Assembly (NCBI GenBank): GCA_025964175.1
Contig: JAOPZL010000370.1
Coordinates: 1-36,972 of the forward strand
From: Solirubrobacterales bacterium
GTDB taxonomy: Bacteria; Actinomycetota; Thermoleophilia; Solirubrobacterales; Solirubrobacteraceae
DNA length: 36,972 bases
Direction of reading: 5' to 3'
Position 1 is the first letter of the stretch. Each line of letters begins with the position of its first letter. The translations under genes and the position numbers were made by a program. The notes beneath the pieces are model-generated. The model was not told where the DNA came from. It saw nothing but the letters and a program-made list of their open reading frames with translations, and made no database searches. This document shows positions 27,988 through 36,129 of this stretch, one piece after another.

Positions 27988-28394
27988 GACGCACCCTGCG
28001 GGGCGAACCGCGCGCGCGTGCGGATCGACGCCAGATGCAGGTCCGCCACCACGCTCGGCACCACCAGCCGCAGGCTCACCGCGCCGTCGCCGACCACCCG
28101 CACCGCGACGCCGCGAGCCAACGCGTCCGGCAGCACCGCGCGCGCGGCCTGCGCCGGATCGCGGCCCAGCGCGGACGCTCGCGCGGCGGCGCGCGCGGCC
28201 GATCCCGACAGCCAGACGGCCTGCCCGGCGACGACCGCCTGCCAGGCCAGCAGCCCGAGCAGGACGATCAGGGGCAGGAGCGCGACGAGCTCGACGGCCG
28301 CCTGGCCAGACGCGCTCGCTCGGGCATCCGCGCGCCGGCCGCGCCTCGTCCGGGTCCGCGTCCAGCGCTCTCGGTTCGGGGTCGGTGGCGGCAT
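27984..28394 (-). CDS. TadE-like pseudopilin family protein
   Basis: ASGQAAVELVALLPLIVLLGLLAWQAVVAGQAVWLSGSAARAAARA: classic TadE G|QAAVE motif; GGGAGG RBS. Confidence 0.82.
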   Translation of the reverse strand: MPPPTPNRERWTRTRTRRGRRADARASASGQAAVELVALLPLIVLLGLLAWQAVVAGQAVWLSGSAARAAARASALGRDPAQAARAVLPDALARGVAVRVVGDGAVSLRLVVPSVVADLHLASIRTRARFAPQGAS

Positions 28395-28518
28395 GTCGAC
28401 ACCCTCCCGCGACTCATGTCACAGCGCAGCACCAGTCTGTGCCGAAACGGCGACGAGATCGCGACGACTTCGACACGCCCGGGGCAGCCCGCCGGAGGAC
28501 GGCGAGAAACCTCCGCCC

Positions 28519-28869
28519 CTAGTACTCCTTGGAGTGCCGCCAGACCCGGTACAGGCCGTAGCCCGACGCGCCGAGCAGCACGATCCAGAGCACGGTGCCC
28601 GGGCCGCTGTCGAAGAGCCGCGGGGAGCCCGCCAGGGTCAGGACGATCGCGCCCAGGGCGACGTACGCGATCAGCCGCCAGGTGTCGCCGAGCGAGTAGA
28701 CGTCCATGCGGTGCTCGCGGTACCAGCGCGACGCGAGCAGGGCGATCCCCGCCGTGATGATCACGAAGAGCACCGCACCGAAGAGGTTGGCCGCGGTCCC
28801 GCCGCCGGGCAGCGCGTAGACGCCCAGCGCGAGCAGCGCGACGATGCCGAAGTTGCGGACGTGCTTCAC
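28519..28869 (-). CDS. Small multi-TM membrane protein
   Basis: VKHVRNFGIVALLALGVYALPGGGTAANLFGAVLFVIITAGIALLASRWYREHRMDVYSLGDTWRLIAYVALGAIVL...; GTG start with TAGAGT 7 nt upstream. Confidence 0.7.
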   Translation of the reverse strand: MKHVRNFGIVALLALGVYALPGGGTAANLFGAVLFVIITAGIALLASRWYREHRMDVYSLGDTWRLIAYVALGAIVLTLAGSPRLFDSGPGTVLWIVLLGASGYGLYRVWRHSKEY

Positions 28870-28935
28870 GCCATCAACTCTAATGCCCCGACCGCCCATG
28901 ACCCGCGCGACGCGCGGGCCACCGACTCGACCGGC

Positions 28936-29802
28936 TCAACCGATGGACCGCTCCGCCTCGTGCGAGGCGGCGAGCCCGTGCTCCAGGGCGCCCAGCGTCG
29001 CGGCCTCGCGCGTGACCGCCTCGGCGGCGTCCGTGACGAAGGTCGCGTCCTCGGCCGGCTCGGGCGCGAAGCGGTAGCCGATGCCGAAGTGGGTGTGGAT
29101 GTAGCGCCACTCGGGCGAGGACCTCTCGAGCTTCTGGCGGAGCTTGCGGACGAAGACGTCGACCGACCGGTCGCCGCGAGCCATCGCGTAGCCCCAGACG
29201 CGCTGGTAGATCTCCTCGCGCTCGAGGACGCGCCCACGCGCGCTCGCCAGCAGCTCGATGAGCTCGAACTCGCGGCGGGTGAGGTCGATCGACCGGTCGG
29301 ACGCGAACGCCTGGAACTGGTCGGCGCGGATCTCGATCTCACCGGCGACGACCGGGGCGACGTCCACGCGCGCCTCGGCGCGACGGCGGCGGCGCACGAC
29401 GGACTCGACCCGGGCGATGACCTCTTCCGGATGGCACGGCTTGTTGATCCAGTCGTCGGCGCCCATCCGCAGGCCGCGCACGCGCTGGGCGACGGTGGAC
29501 TGACCGGTGACCACGACGACGCCGAGGCCGGGCAGGGCGGCGCAGGTGCGCTCGAGCCACTCCCAGGCGGTCGGTCCGAGGATCGCCAGGTCGACGACGA
29601 GCGCGCTCAGGCGCATGGCCACGAGCGCTTCGGACGAGAGCGGGCTGGCGAGCACGCGGTGCTCCCACCCGAGACGGTCGAGCCGCTTGCCCAGGACCTG
29701 CAGGAAACCGGTGTCGCGATCGAGGATCGCCAGGCGCAACGGTGCGCCGGCCGGACCCTCGTGTGCCGTCGCCGCGTTCACGGCGGGGGTGCCTTCGACC
29801 AT
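28936..29802 (-). CDS. OmpR/PhoB-family response regulator (receiver + winged helix)
   Basis: Receiver LRLAILDRDTGFL...LSALVVDLAILG...VVVVTGQST...WINKPCHPEEVIARV; wHTH LTRREFELIELLASARGRVLEREEIYQRVWG...RSVDVFVRKLRQKLE...IHTHFGIGYRF. ATG 29802 preferred. Confidence 0.92.
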   Translation of the reverse strand: MVEGTPAVNAATAHEGPAGAPLRLAILDRDTGFLQVLGKRLDRLGWEHRVLASPLSSEALVAMRLSALVVDLAILGPTAWEWLERTCAALPGLGVVVVTGQSTVAQRVRGLRMGADDWINKPCHPEEVIARVESVVRRRRRAEARVDVAPVVAGEIEIRADQFQAFASDRSIDLTRREFELIELLASARGRVLEREEIYQRVWGYAMARGDRSVDVFVRKLRQKLERSSPEWRYIHTHFGIGYRFAPEPAEDATFVTDAAEAVTREAATLGALEHGLAASHEAERSIG

Positions 29803-29853
29803 GCCAGGAGCATAGTCCCCCGTGCCGTCGGCCACACCATCCCGCGGGGCCTT

Positions 29854-29875
29854 CGTCACCGGATGTTCACAGGGA
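29854..29875 (-). promoter_or_regulatory. Candidate PHO box (two 11-bp-spaced units) upstream of the response regulator
   Basis: Plus strand CGTCACC (29854-29860) and GTTCACA (29865-29871), exact 11-nt period. Confidence 0.4.
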
Positions 29876-29896
29876 ACCGCCGGTCCGTGACGACGG

Positions 29897-30592
29897 TCAC
29901 AGAGTCGTCGGGTGCGAGGAGTCCGAGAACTCCCGGAACAGCCCGGTGACCACGAAGGCCGTCTGCTCGCCGATGTCCACGGCGTTGTCCCCCACCCGCT
30001 CCAGCGCCCGCGCGACGAGCACCATGTGCATGGCCCACTCGCGCGTGTCGGCGTCGTCGCCGATGCTCAGCGCGAGCTGGAAGATCTCGCGGTTGAGGCG
30101 GTTGATGTCGCGGTCCTGGCGCACCAGGTCGCGGGCCAGCTCCACGTCGCGGGTCGCGAACGCGGCCTTGCACTGCAGCGACTCGGAGCGGGCGAACTGG
30201 CCCATCTGGCGGATCTTCTCCAGGACCTCCGCGCGCACCGGCGGCTCGTGGCCGGCCAGCGGCACGAGCTTGGCGATGTTCACGCACTGGTCGCCCATCC
30301 GCTCCACGTGCTTGATCACGTGCAGCAGGGCGGCGAGCACGCGCAGGTCGCCCGCCACGGGCGCCTGCAGGGCCAGCAGCGACAGGATCCCCTGGTTGAC
30401 CTCGAGGTAGCGGCCGTCGAGGCGGTCGTCGTCGGCGATCACGAACGACGCGAGCTCGACGTCCTGGTGCATGACGGACTCCAGCGCGCGGTCCAGCTGC
30501 CCGATCACGAGGTCGATCCCGCCCAGTGCCGACTTCTCGAGCTCGGCCAGCTCGGTCTGGAAGTGCCTGCGGGTGTCGCCCATGCTGGCCAT
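29897..30592 (-). CDS. phoU: Phosphate-specific transport system accessory protein PhoU
   Basis: RRHFQTELAELEKSALGGIDLVIGQLDRALESVMHQD...ADDDRLDGRYLEVNQGILSLLALQAPVAGDLRVLAALLHVIKHVERMGDQCVNIAKL...LERVGDNAVDIGEQTAFVVTG. Confidence 0.96.
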   Translation of the reverse strand: MASMGDTRRHFQTELAELEKSALGGIDLVIGQLDRALESVMHQDVELASFVIADDDRLDGRYLEVNQGILSLLALQAPVAGDLRVLAALLHVIKHVERMGDQCVNIAKLVPLAGHEPPVRAEVLEKIRQMGQFARSESLQCKAAFATRDVELARDLVRQDRDINRLNREIFQLALSIGDDADTREWAMHMVLVARALERVGDNAVDIGEQTAFVVTGLFREFSDSSHPTTL

Positions 30593-30595
30593 GCC

Positions 30596-31462
30596 CTACC
30601 CGAACTTCCCGGTGACGTACTCCTCTGTGCGGGAGTCGGTCGGGTTGGTGAAGATCCGCGAGGTCGGTCCGATCTCGACCAGCTGCCCGTCGAGCATGAA
30701 CGCGGTCTGGTCGGCGACCCGTGCGGCCTGCTGCATGTTGTGGGTGACGATGACGATCGTCACGCGGGACTTCAGCTCCTGCACGAGCTCCTCGATCTTC
30801 AGCGTGGAGATCGGGTCCAGGGCCGACGCCGGCTCGTCCATGAGCAGGACGTCGGGCTCGACGGCGAGCGCCCGGGCGATGCATAGGCGCTGCTGCTGTC
30901 CGCCGGAGAGGCCGATGCCCGGCTTGCGCAGGCGGTCCTTGACCTCCTCCCACAGCCCGGCGTCGCGCAGCGCGCTCTCGACGTGGCCGGGGTCGACCTT
31001 GCGCGCCGTGAGGCGCAGCCCGGAGGCGACGTTGTCGAAGATCGACATCGTCGGGAACGGGTTGGGCTTCTGGAAGACCATCCCGATCGCCCGGCGGACG
31101 GCGACGACGTCCACCTTGGGGTCGTAGACGTCGAAGTCGTCGAGCTTGACGGCGCCCGAGGCCCGGGCGCCGGGGATCTCCTCGTGCATGCGGTTGATGC
31201 AGCGCACGACGGTCGACTTACCCGATCCCGACGGGCCGATCAGCGCGGTCGCCTGGTTGGGCGCGAACGTCAGCGACAGGTCCTTGATCGAGTGCTGGTC
31301 GCCGTACCAGGCGTTCAGCTTCTCGAGCGTGATCGTCCGCGCCTCCCGCTGCACCGGTTCCGTGGTCGCGGTGTGCGTCGCGGCGGATGCCAGCGACGGC
31401 GAGACGACTGGTTCGGTATGCGGCTCGTCCGTCACGGTGAGTGGTGTGGGGTCGGGGGTCAA
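30596..31462 (-). CDS. pstB: Phosphate ABC transporter ATP-binding protein PstB
   Basis: [64 protein letters not shown]; about 40-aa N-terminal extension. Confidence 0.97.
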   Translation of the reverse strand: MTPDPTPLTVTDEPHTEPVVSPSLASAATHTATTEPVQREARTITLEKLNAWYGDQHSIKDLSLTFAPNQATALIGPSGSGKSTVVRCINRMHEEIPGARASGAVKLDDFDVYDPKVDVVAVRRAIGMVFQKPNPFPTMSIFDNVASGLRLTARKVDPGHVESALRDAGLWEEVKDRLRKPGIGLSGGQQQRLCIARALAVEPDVLLMDEPASALDPISTLKIEELVQELKSRVTIVIVTHNMQQAARVADQTAFMLDGQLVEIGPTSRIFTNPTDSRTEEYVTGKFG

Positions 31463-32331
31463 GACAGTCGGCTCCTTCTCTGCACGAGGCGAGCGAGGAT
31501 GGTGAGGATCAGGATCATCGCAACGAGCGTCAGCGCGGCACCCCAGGCGATCTGCACGAGGCGGTCCTGGGCCTGCCCCACGTCCTGGAAGATGAGGGCG
31601 GGCAGCGAGTTCATGCGGTCGCCGAGGTTGAACGTCGTCGCGTTGACGATCGTCGCCGTGAACAGCAGCGGCGCGGTCTCACCCGCGGCACGGGCGATCG
31701 CGAGCAGGATGCCGGTGACCATGCCGGGCAGCGCCGTCGGGAGGACGATCTTGAAGATCACCTTCCAGCGGGGAGCGCCGAGCGCGTACGCGGCCTCGCG
31801 CAGCGTGTTCGGGACCAGCAGCAGGACGACCTCGGCCGAGCGCGTGACGACCGGGAGCATCAGCAGCGCCAGCGCGATCGCGCCCTTGTAGCCCGCGAAC
31901 GACGCCCCGCCGAAGTTCGTCACGACGAGGGTGATGTAGACGAACAGGCCGAAGACGATCGACGGGACGCCGGTCATCACGTCGATGAAGTAGCGCACGC
32001 CGGTGGCCAGCCACGACTGGCGGCCGTACTCGACGAGCCAGATCGCGACGCCGACGCCGATCGGGACCGCGACCGCGGTGGCGATCGCGACCATCTCGAT
32101 GGTGCCCAGGATGGCGCTCTTGATGCCGCCCGGATCGCCGAGGAACGAGCCGGTCGGATCGGTCGTGAAGAAGTCCCAGCTCCAGGCGCCGAGGCCTTCC
32201 TTCAGCAGGTAGTAGAGGATGAAGAACAGCGGGATCAGGGCGATCCCGGTGAACAGCGCGACGATCGCGCGGGCGCCGCGGTCGGCGCGCTTGCGCCGGC
32301 CGCTGACCGGTTGCAGGGAGACGCTGCTCAT
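31459..32331 (-). CDS. pstA: Phosphate ABC transporter permease PstA
   Basis: [91 protein letters not shown]. Confidence 0.96.
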   Translation of the reverse strand: MSSVSLQPVSGRRKRADRGARAIVALFTGIALIPLFFILYYLLKEGLGAWSWDFFTTDPTGSFLGDPGGIKSAILGTIEMVAIATAVAVPIGVGVAIWLVEYGRQSWLATGVRYFIDVMTGVPSIVFGLFVYITLVVTNFGGASFAGYKGAIALALLMLPVVTRSAEVVLLLVPNTLREAAYALGAPRWKVIFKIVLPTALPGMVTGILLAIARAAGETAPLLFTATIVNATTFNLGDRMNSLPALIFQDVGQAQDRLVQIAWGAALTLVAMILILTILARLVQRRSRLS

Positions 32332-32335
32332 GGGT

Positions 32336-33343
32336 TCAGCCCGCCATTCCCGCCGCCGGCTTGCTCGCCGCTCGCTGGCCGCGCGAGGCGCGGTTGACGA
32401 AGTAGCGGGCCAGGGCGTTGATCGCCAGGGTCAGGAGGAAGAGGACGAGGCCGGCGGCGATGAGCGCGGCCCGGTGGACCTTGTCGGAGGCCGCCTCGCC
32501 GAACTCGTTGGCGATCACGGCGGCGAGCGAGTAGCCCTGCGAGAAGATCGTCTTGCCGATCTCCGGGGCGTTGCCGATGACGATGGTCACCGCGATCGTC
32601 TCGCCGATCGCGCGGCCGAGGCCGAGCATCGCGCCGCCGGTGATGCCGCCCTTGGAGTAGGGCAGGACGGCCATGCGGATCATCTCCCAGCGCGTGGCGC
32701 CGAGGGCGAGGGCCGCCTCCTTGTTCTCGCGCGGGACGGTCGTCATGACCTCGCGCGAGATGGCGGAGACGATCGGGATGATCATGATCGCCAGGATGAG
32801 CCCGGCGATGAAGTAGTTGGGGCCCGAGACCGTCCCGCCGACGAAGGGGAGGAAGGCGAAGGTGTCGGAGAACCACTGCTCGGCCGGCTTGAGCTTGGGG
32901 ATCAGGAAGAAGAAGCCCCACAGGCCGTAGACCACGGACGGGACCGCGGCGAGCAGCTCGACGAGGATGGTCAGCGGGGCGCGCACGCGCGGCGAGGCCA
33001 GCTCGGTGATGTAGAGCGCGGTGGCGACGGCGATCGGGACGCCGATGACGAGGGCGATCGCCGAGGTGATCAGCGTGCCGACGAGCAGCGGCAGGGCGCC
33101 GTAGAGCGCCTGCGACGGCACCCACTCGCTGTTGAAGACGAACGAGAAGAAGCCGGTCTGGGCGAAGACCGGCCGTGAGTCGGCGATGAGGACCTCGAAG
33201 AAGTACGCGATCAGGAGGATCACGCCGATCGAGAGGGCGGTGAGGCCCCACTTCAGGATGCGGTCGAGCAGGCCGGAGCCCCGCGTCCGCTCGAGTGACG
33301 AGCGGCCGCGGGGGACCTGGAGGGTTTCCGGAGCGGAAGCCAT
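32336..33343 (-). CDS. pstC: Phosphate ABC transporter permease PstC
   Basis: ILVELLAAVPSVVYGLWGFFFLIPKL, IMIIPIVSAISREVMTTVPRENKEAALALGATRWEMIRMAVLPYSKGGITGGAMLGLGRAIGETIAVTIVIGN. Confidence 0.96.
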   Translation of the reverse strand: MASAPETLQVPRGRSSLERTRGSGLLDRILKWGLTALSIGVILLIAYFFEVLIADSRPVFAQTGFFSFVFNSEWVPSQALYGALPLLVGTLITSAIALVIGVPIAVATALYITELASPRVRAPLTILVELLAAVPSVVYGLWGFFFLIPKLKPAEQWFSDTFAFLPFVGGTVSGPNYFIAGLILAIMIIPIVSAISREVMTTVPRENKEAALALGATRWEMIRMAVLPYSKGGITGGAMLGLGRAIGETIAVTIVIGNAPEIGKTIFSQGYSLAAVIANEFGEAASDKVHRAALIAAGLVLFLLTLAINALARYFVNRASRGQRAASKPAAGMAG

Positions 33344-33349
33344 CAGTGG

Positions 33350-34480
33350 TTACGCGATCGCGCTCCCGTTGCACTGCAGGGCGTCGACCTCGGCCTGCGC
33401 CGAGCTCTTGATGCCGGCGGGCAGCGGCGCGTACTGCAGCTGCGTCGCGATCTGCTGGCCGTCGCCGAGGGCGTAGTCGAGCCAGCCCTTGACGCGCTTG
33501 GCCTGGTCGGCCTTCATGCCGGCCTTGCACATGTCCTGGTAGACGAGCAGGAACGTGACCGCCGAGATCGGGTAGGTCGACGCGCCCGGCGCGTTGATCG
33601 TGCTGAAGCGCAGGTCGGCCGGCGGCTTGGCGCCCTCGCCGGCGGCCGCGGTGGCCTCCAGCGTCGGCTCCACGAACTGGCCGCTCGCGTTCTTGATCGC
33701 GGCGGTGGTGAAGTTGTTCTGCAGCGCGTAGGCCTGCTCGACGTAGCCGACGGATCCGTCGTTCTGCTTCACGCAGCCGGCGACGCCGTCGTTGCCCTTG
33801 GCGCCCGTGCCGGTCGGCCACTTGACCGACTTGTCGACGCCCGGGCCGTTCTTCCAGGCCGGGGAGTAGTCGGCGAGGAACGCGGTGAAGTTCTTCGTCG
33901 TGCCCGACTCGTCGGAGCGGTGGCACACGGTGATGTCGGTGGACGGCAGGCTCGCGCCGCTGTTGAGCGCGGCGATGGCCGGGTCGTTCCACTTCGTGAT
34001 CTGGCCGAGGAAGATGTCGGCGACGGTCGCGCCGTCGAGCTTGAGGCCCTTGTCGACGCCGTCCACCTTGTAGGCGACGGTGACGGCGCCCAGGACGGTC
34101 GGGACGTGGACCGGAGCGCCCTTCTTCTTGGCCGCGGCCTCCTCCTCGTCGGTCATCGCGGCGTCGGAGGCGCCGAAGTCGACAGTGCCCTCGGTGAACT
34201 GGGCGATGCCGCCGCCCGAGCCGATGCCCTGGTAGTTGACCGTGGTGCCGGAGGCCTTCTTGTACTGGTTGGCCCACTCGGAGTAGACGGGCTGCGGGAA
34301 CGTGGCTCCCGCGCCGTTGATGGTGCCGCCGAGCTGGGCGGTGTCCGAGGCGGCGGCCGTGCCGCTGCCCGTGGAGCCGGAGGTGCTGCTGTTGCTCCCG
34401 CAGGCGGTCGCCCCGAGGGCGAGGGCGCCGCAGCAGGCGGCGGCGATGAGCTTGTGGTGCCTCACGTTCGTCCTTTTCAT
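33350..34480 (-). CDS. pstS: Phosphate ABC transporter substrate-binding lipoprotein PstS
   Basis: Lipobox LGATAC; INGAGATFPQPVYSEWANQYKKASGTTVNYQGIGSGGGIAQFTEGTVDFGASDAAMTDEE; VCHRSDESGTTKNFTAFL. Start ATG 34480 or 34489. Confidence 0.96.
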   Translation of the reverse strand: MKRTNVRHHKLIAAACCGALALGATACGSNSSTSGSTGSGTAAASDTAQLGGTINGAGATFPQPVYSEWANQYKKASGTTVNYQGIGSGGGIAQFTEGTVDFGASDAAMTDEEEAAAKKKGAPVHVPTVLGAVTVAYKVDGVDKGLKLDGATVADIFLGQITKWNDPAIAALNSGASLPSTDITVCHRSDESGTTKNFTAFLADYSPAWKNGPGVDKSVKWPTGTGAKGNDGVAGCVKQNDGSVGYVEQAYALQNNFTTAAIKNASGQFVEPTLEATAAAGEGAKPPADLRFSTINAPGASTYPISAVTFLLVYQDMCKAGMKADQAKRVKGWLDYALGDGQQIATQLQYAPLPAGIKSSAQAEVDALQCNGSAIA

Positions 34481-34531
34481 CGTTCGATCCATTCGTTCGA
34501 TGGAGGCTCGCAACGCATGACCCCCACCCTG

Positions 34532-34897
34532 TTACCGAGTCGTGGTCGACTTGTGAAAAGCGTGTGAAGACTCGACGACGGGCTCCGGCTTGAAGCGGTA
34601 GCCGAACCCGAAGTGCGTGTGGATGAACGCCTGCCCGGGGAGCGCGTTCTCGAGCTTCACGCGCAGCTTGTGCACGTACACGTCGACGGAGCGGTCACCG
34701 TTGCGCAGCTCGGCGTCCCAGGCGATCCGGTACAGGTCCTCACGCGGGACGATCCGCCCCTCGCGCGCGACGAGGGCGCTCAACAGGCGGTACTCGCGCA
34801 TCGACATCGTCACGACGTGACCGCCGGCGAGCACCAGCCCGTCGGTCGTGTGGATCTCCAGCTTCCCGGAGCGAAGAACATCGGTGGCCGCCTCCAT
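34532..34897 (-). CDS. Stand-alone OmpR/PhoB-type winged-helix DNA-binding protein (no receiver domain)
   Basis: MEAATDVLRSGKLEIHTTDGLVLAGGHVVTMSMREYRLLSALVAREGRIVPREDLYRIAWDAELRNGDRSVDVYVHKLRVKLENALPGQAFIHTHFGFGYRFKPEP: Trans_reg_C only. Upstream in-frame start 34942 also possible. Confidence 0.85.
   Translation of the reverse strand: MEAATDVLRSGKLEIHTTDGLVLAGGHVVTMSMREYRLLSALVAREGRIVPREDLYRIAWDAELRNGDRSVDVYVHKLRVKLENALPGQAFIHTHFGFGYRFKPEPVVESSHAFHKSTTTR
34552..34573 (-). promoter_or_regulatory. Candidate PHO box upstream of pstS (inside 3' end of the winged-helix gene)
   Basis: Plus strand tgtgaa at 34552 and 34563 (minus strand TTCACACGCTTTTCACA), exact 11-nt period. Confidence 0.5.
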
Positions 34898-34933
34898 GGG
34901 CCAAGACCCTCGCGCGCAGGAGGGCACCGATCC

Positions 34934-34977
34934 GTTACGCACCCGTGAAGCTGTTGTGAAGAACTCGTGTACGCCGC
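34934..34977 (+). promoter_or_regulatory. Candidate PHO-box array upstream of the DUF47 gene
   Basis: 11-nt-periodic units gttacgcaccc-gtgaagctgtt-gtgaagaactc-gtgtacgccgc, then 11 nt to a TAGCTT -10 (34989-34994), 6 nt, ATG 35001. Confidence 0.55.
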
Positions 34978-35000
34978 GGTGCGCGGTCTAGCTTTTCCCC

Positions 35001-35630
35001 ATGGGCCTCCTGCGGCGCGCGCCGCTCGACACCGAACTGCTCGACCTCGTCGAGGAATCGGGCCGCAACACCCAGCACACCGCGCTCCTGCTGCGCGACC
35101 TCGTGACCGACTACCCCGAGCGCGCCGACCTCGCCCGCGAGCTGTACCTGCGCGAGCAGGAGGGCGACCGGATCGCCCACGACATCATCCACCGGCTCAA
35201 CTCCAACGGGAACATGCGCGCCCCGTTCGACTCGCCCGACGGCTACGCGCTCGCCACCGCGCTGGACGACATCGTCGACTACGCCGAGGAGGCGGCCGAC
35301 CGGCTCGGCCTCTACGGCGTGGAGGCGCCGATGGAGCAGGCGGTCGGGATGGCCGACGTCCTCGTCGGCGCCACCGAGCACGTGGCCCGGGCGCTGCGCA
35401 CCATGCGCACCGGCGGCGACATCACCTCCGACCTCGTCGAGATCCACCGCCTCGAGAACGAGGGCGACCGCATCTCCCGCGAGGCCGTCGCCTCCCTCTT
35501 CGCCGACGGCATCGACCCGATGGTCGTCATCCGCTGGAAGGACGTCTTCGACTCGCTGGAGTGCTCGGTCGACTCCTGCGAGCGCGTCGCCCACCTGCTC
35601 GAGGGCATCGGGCTCAAGCAGCGGCGGTAG
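35001..35630 (+). CDS. DUF47 / PhoU-like family protein
   Basis: LLDLVEESGRNTQHTALLLRDLVTDY...ELYLREQEGDRIAHDIIHRLNSNGNMRAPFDSPDGYALATALDDIVDYAEEAADRL...IHRLENEGDRISREAVASLFADGIDPMVVIRWKDVFDSLECSVDSCERVAHLLEGI. Confidence 0.93.
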   Translation: MGLLRRAPLDTELLDLVEESGRNTQHTALLLRDLVTDYPERADLARELYLREQEGDRIAHDIIHRLNSNGNMRAPFDSPDGYALATALDDIVDYAEEAADRLGLYGVEAPMEQAVGMADVLVGATEHVARALRTMRTGGDITSDLVEIHRLENEGDRISREAVASLFADGIDPMVVIRWKDVFDSLECSVDSCERVAHLLEGIGLKQRR

Positions 35631-35712
35631 CGGTCAGGGGTGGAGCTCCTCCCCCGCCGGGGGTCGCGCACGCGCGGCTCGGCGGGAGCGGCGGGCGACG
35701 GCCGGCGGGCGC

Positions 35713-36129
35713 TCACGCGTCGACCAGGATCAGCACGCCCGTCGCCACCGAGAGCGCGACGCCGATCACGGTCAGGACGAGCACCATCTGCGCGTCCTGG
35801 GCGCGCCAGCGGCCGCCGATCACCGCCGACTCGACCTGCCGCTGGCGCCAGGTCCCGGCCAGGATGAAGAGGATCCCGTAGATCACGAAGCCGGCGCCGA
35901 GCAGCGCGTAGGCGAGGTGGCCGCCCGCGCCGTCGCTGAGCTCGGGGACGACCCGCCCGACGCCGACCCCGACGGCGAGCGACGCCAGGCCGGTCCGCCA
36001 CCAGGCCAGCTGGGTGCGCTCGTTGGCGAGGTGGGTGCGCCGCGTGGCGTCGCCCGTCTCCTCGCCCACCGGACGCGCGCAGGAGCTCAGCTCGCGATCG
36101 GCGTCACTTCCATCAGGGTCGCCCCGCAT
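35713..36129 (-). CDS. DUF202 (YidH-like) family membrane protein
   Basis: RRTHLANERTQLAWWRTGLASLAVGVGVGRVVPEL plus further TMs. Confidence 0.85.
   Translation of the reverse strand: MRGDPDGSDADRELSSCARPVGEETGDATRRTHLANERTQLAWWRTGLASLAVGVGVGRVVPELSDGAGGHLAYALLGAGFVIYGILFILAGTWRQRQVESAVIGGRWRAQDAQMVLVLTVIGVALSVATGVLILVDA

Noticed and set aside
29865-29877. GTTC-N5-GAAC dyad as a LexA/SOS box
   Set aside because: Actinobacterial SOS boxes read GAAC-N4-GTTC; this is the reverse orientation, and the 11-nt-spaced TTCAC/TCACC units fit a PHO box better.
26806-29949. 1047-aa plus-strand ORF
   Set aside because: Antisense shadow across the pseudopilin operon and response regulator; Arg/Pro/Ala low complexity.
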